Source: Oxalobacteraceae bacterium (GTDB lineage: Bacteria; Pseudomonadota; Gammaproteobacteria; Burkholderiales; Burkholderiaceae_D). From it: 5,809 nucleotides of DNA. Position 1 is the stretch's first letter. Every line of letters begins with the position of its first letter. The notes under the pieces are model-generated. The model saw only the letters and a list, made by a program, of their open reading frames with translations. It ran no database searches and had not been told where the DNA came from. Shown here one piece after another: positions 5,341 through 5,809 of this stretch. The translations under genes and the position numbers were made by a program. The stretch covers positions 1 through 5,809 of the forward strand of contig CANKWG010000142.1 of NCBI GenBank assembly GCA_947487325.1, written 5' to 3'.

Positions 5341-5372
5341 GCTTCACCGAAGGACAATAACTCAGCCACCCA

Positions 5373-5809
5373 TCACGTCTTCGACAGCGCCTGATGAATA
5401 TCCCAAAGAATGTCATCCACCGATTCAATACCCACTGCCAAACGGATCAGATCAGGTGGCACACCGGCGGCGATCTGCTGTTCTTCCGACAGCTGGCGGT
5501 GCGTAGTCGATGCAGGGTGAATCACCAGCGTCTTAGCGTCACCAATGTTGGCCAGATGCGATAGAAACTCCACATTTTCGATGAACTTTTGGCCCGCCGC
5601 AGCGCCGCCTTTTACACCAAATGACAAGACAGCACCTGCACCTTTGGGCAGATATTTTTTGGCGAGTTCGTGGTACTTGTTGTTCGTCAGTCCCGGATAA
5701 TTCACCCACGATACCTTGGGATGCGAGGACAGATGCTCAGCGATTTTCAGCGTATTGCTGCAATGGCGTTCCATACGCAGGTGCAGCGTCTCCACGCCTT
5801 GCAGCAGCA
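5373..5809 (-). CDS. metY: O-acetylhomoserine sulfhydrylase, C-terminal part
   Basis: The last 145 or so residues of a Cys/Met-metabolism PLP enzyme, open at the right edge of the window. The frame reads LLQGVETLHLRMERHCSN from the edge inward, so the coding sequence runs through 5809 and the GTG at 5795 is an internal valine codon, not a start. Family blocks: WVNYPGL, GAGAVLSFGVKGG, FLSHLANIGDAKTLVIHPASTTHRQL, and AAGVPPDLIRLAVGIES, whose Arg binds the substrate carboxylate. The long NIGDAKTLVIHPASTTH block favours MetY over cystathionine gamma-synthase or MetZ. The enzyme joins sulfide to O-acetylhomoserine to give homocysteine in the cytoplasm. The PLP lysine lies upstream, outside the window. 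No convincing terminator of its own was seen; its transcript would run into the repeat-rich region at 5052-5340. Confidence 0.92.
   Translation of the reverse strand, partial: LLQGVETLHLRMERHCSNTLKIAEHLSSHPKVSWVNYPGLTNNKYHELAKKYLPKGAGAVLSFGVKGGAAAGQKFIENVEFLSHLANIGDAKTLVIHPASTTHRQLSEEQQIAAGVPPDLIRLAVGIESVDDILWDIHQALSKT

Noticed and set aside
5106..5360. 84-codon plus-strand and 73- to 77-codon minus-strand open frames in the repeat region
   Set aside because: They run through palindromes and dispersed repeats, and their translations only reflect those repeats.

Overview
The window is a moderate-GC stretch of chromosome-like DNA, most likely from a betaproteobacterium. This is an inference from the protein style (MetY, a BigR-type ArsR regulator, YeeE/YedE) and from a dispersed repeat of the type CACTGGAT...ATGAC that is common in that group. 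No rRNA, tRNA, transposase, phage gene or CRISPR array was seen.

Layout, left to right. (1) Positions 1-764, minus strand: a two-gene sulfur-handling operon. It encodes an ArsR-family repressor with the cysteine pair of persulfide sensors (BigR/SqrR type), then, through an ATGA overlap, a YeeE/YedE-family sulfur-compound permease cut by the window edge. (2) Positions 765-1016: a divergent promoter region, with two AT-rich direct repeats at the regulator's promoter and a separate promoter candidate for the plus-strand gene. (3) Positions 1017-2270, plus: an exported acetamidase/formamidase-family enzyme, closed by a very strong intrinsic terminator, so probably monocistronic. (4) Positions 2410-4900, plus: three genes joined by TAATG and ATGA overlaps. 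They encode a small Tat-exported protein resembling a TAXI/type-2 periplasmic binding protein, a secreted helical protein of unknown function, and a HupE/UreJ-like membrane protein with a periplasmic N-terminal domain. (5) Positions 4901-5372: a 470-base convergent intergenic region dense in inverted repeats, including a 289-base unit with imperfect terminal inverted repeats and a cloverleaf-like palindrome. (6) Positions 5373-5809, minus: the C-terminal third of O-acetylhomoserine sulfhydrylase (MetY).

How the genes may work together. The left operon probably senses and moves reduced sulfur species, and MetY uses sulfide for homocysteine synthesis; the two are not linked by transcription. 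The three-gene operon looks like an envelope metal-handling or uptake unit. All three products have a predicted signal-peptide cleavage site directly before a histidine, which would give three proteins with a free N-terminal His, a feature of several periplasmic copper-binding proteins. This shared feature and the structured repeat element are the two most interesting things here.
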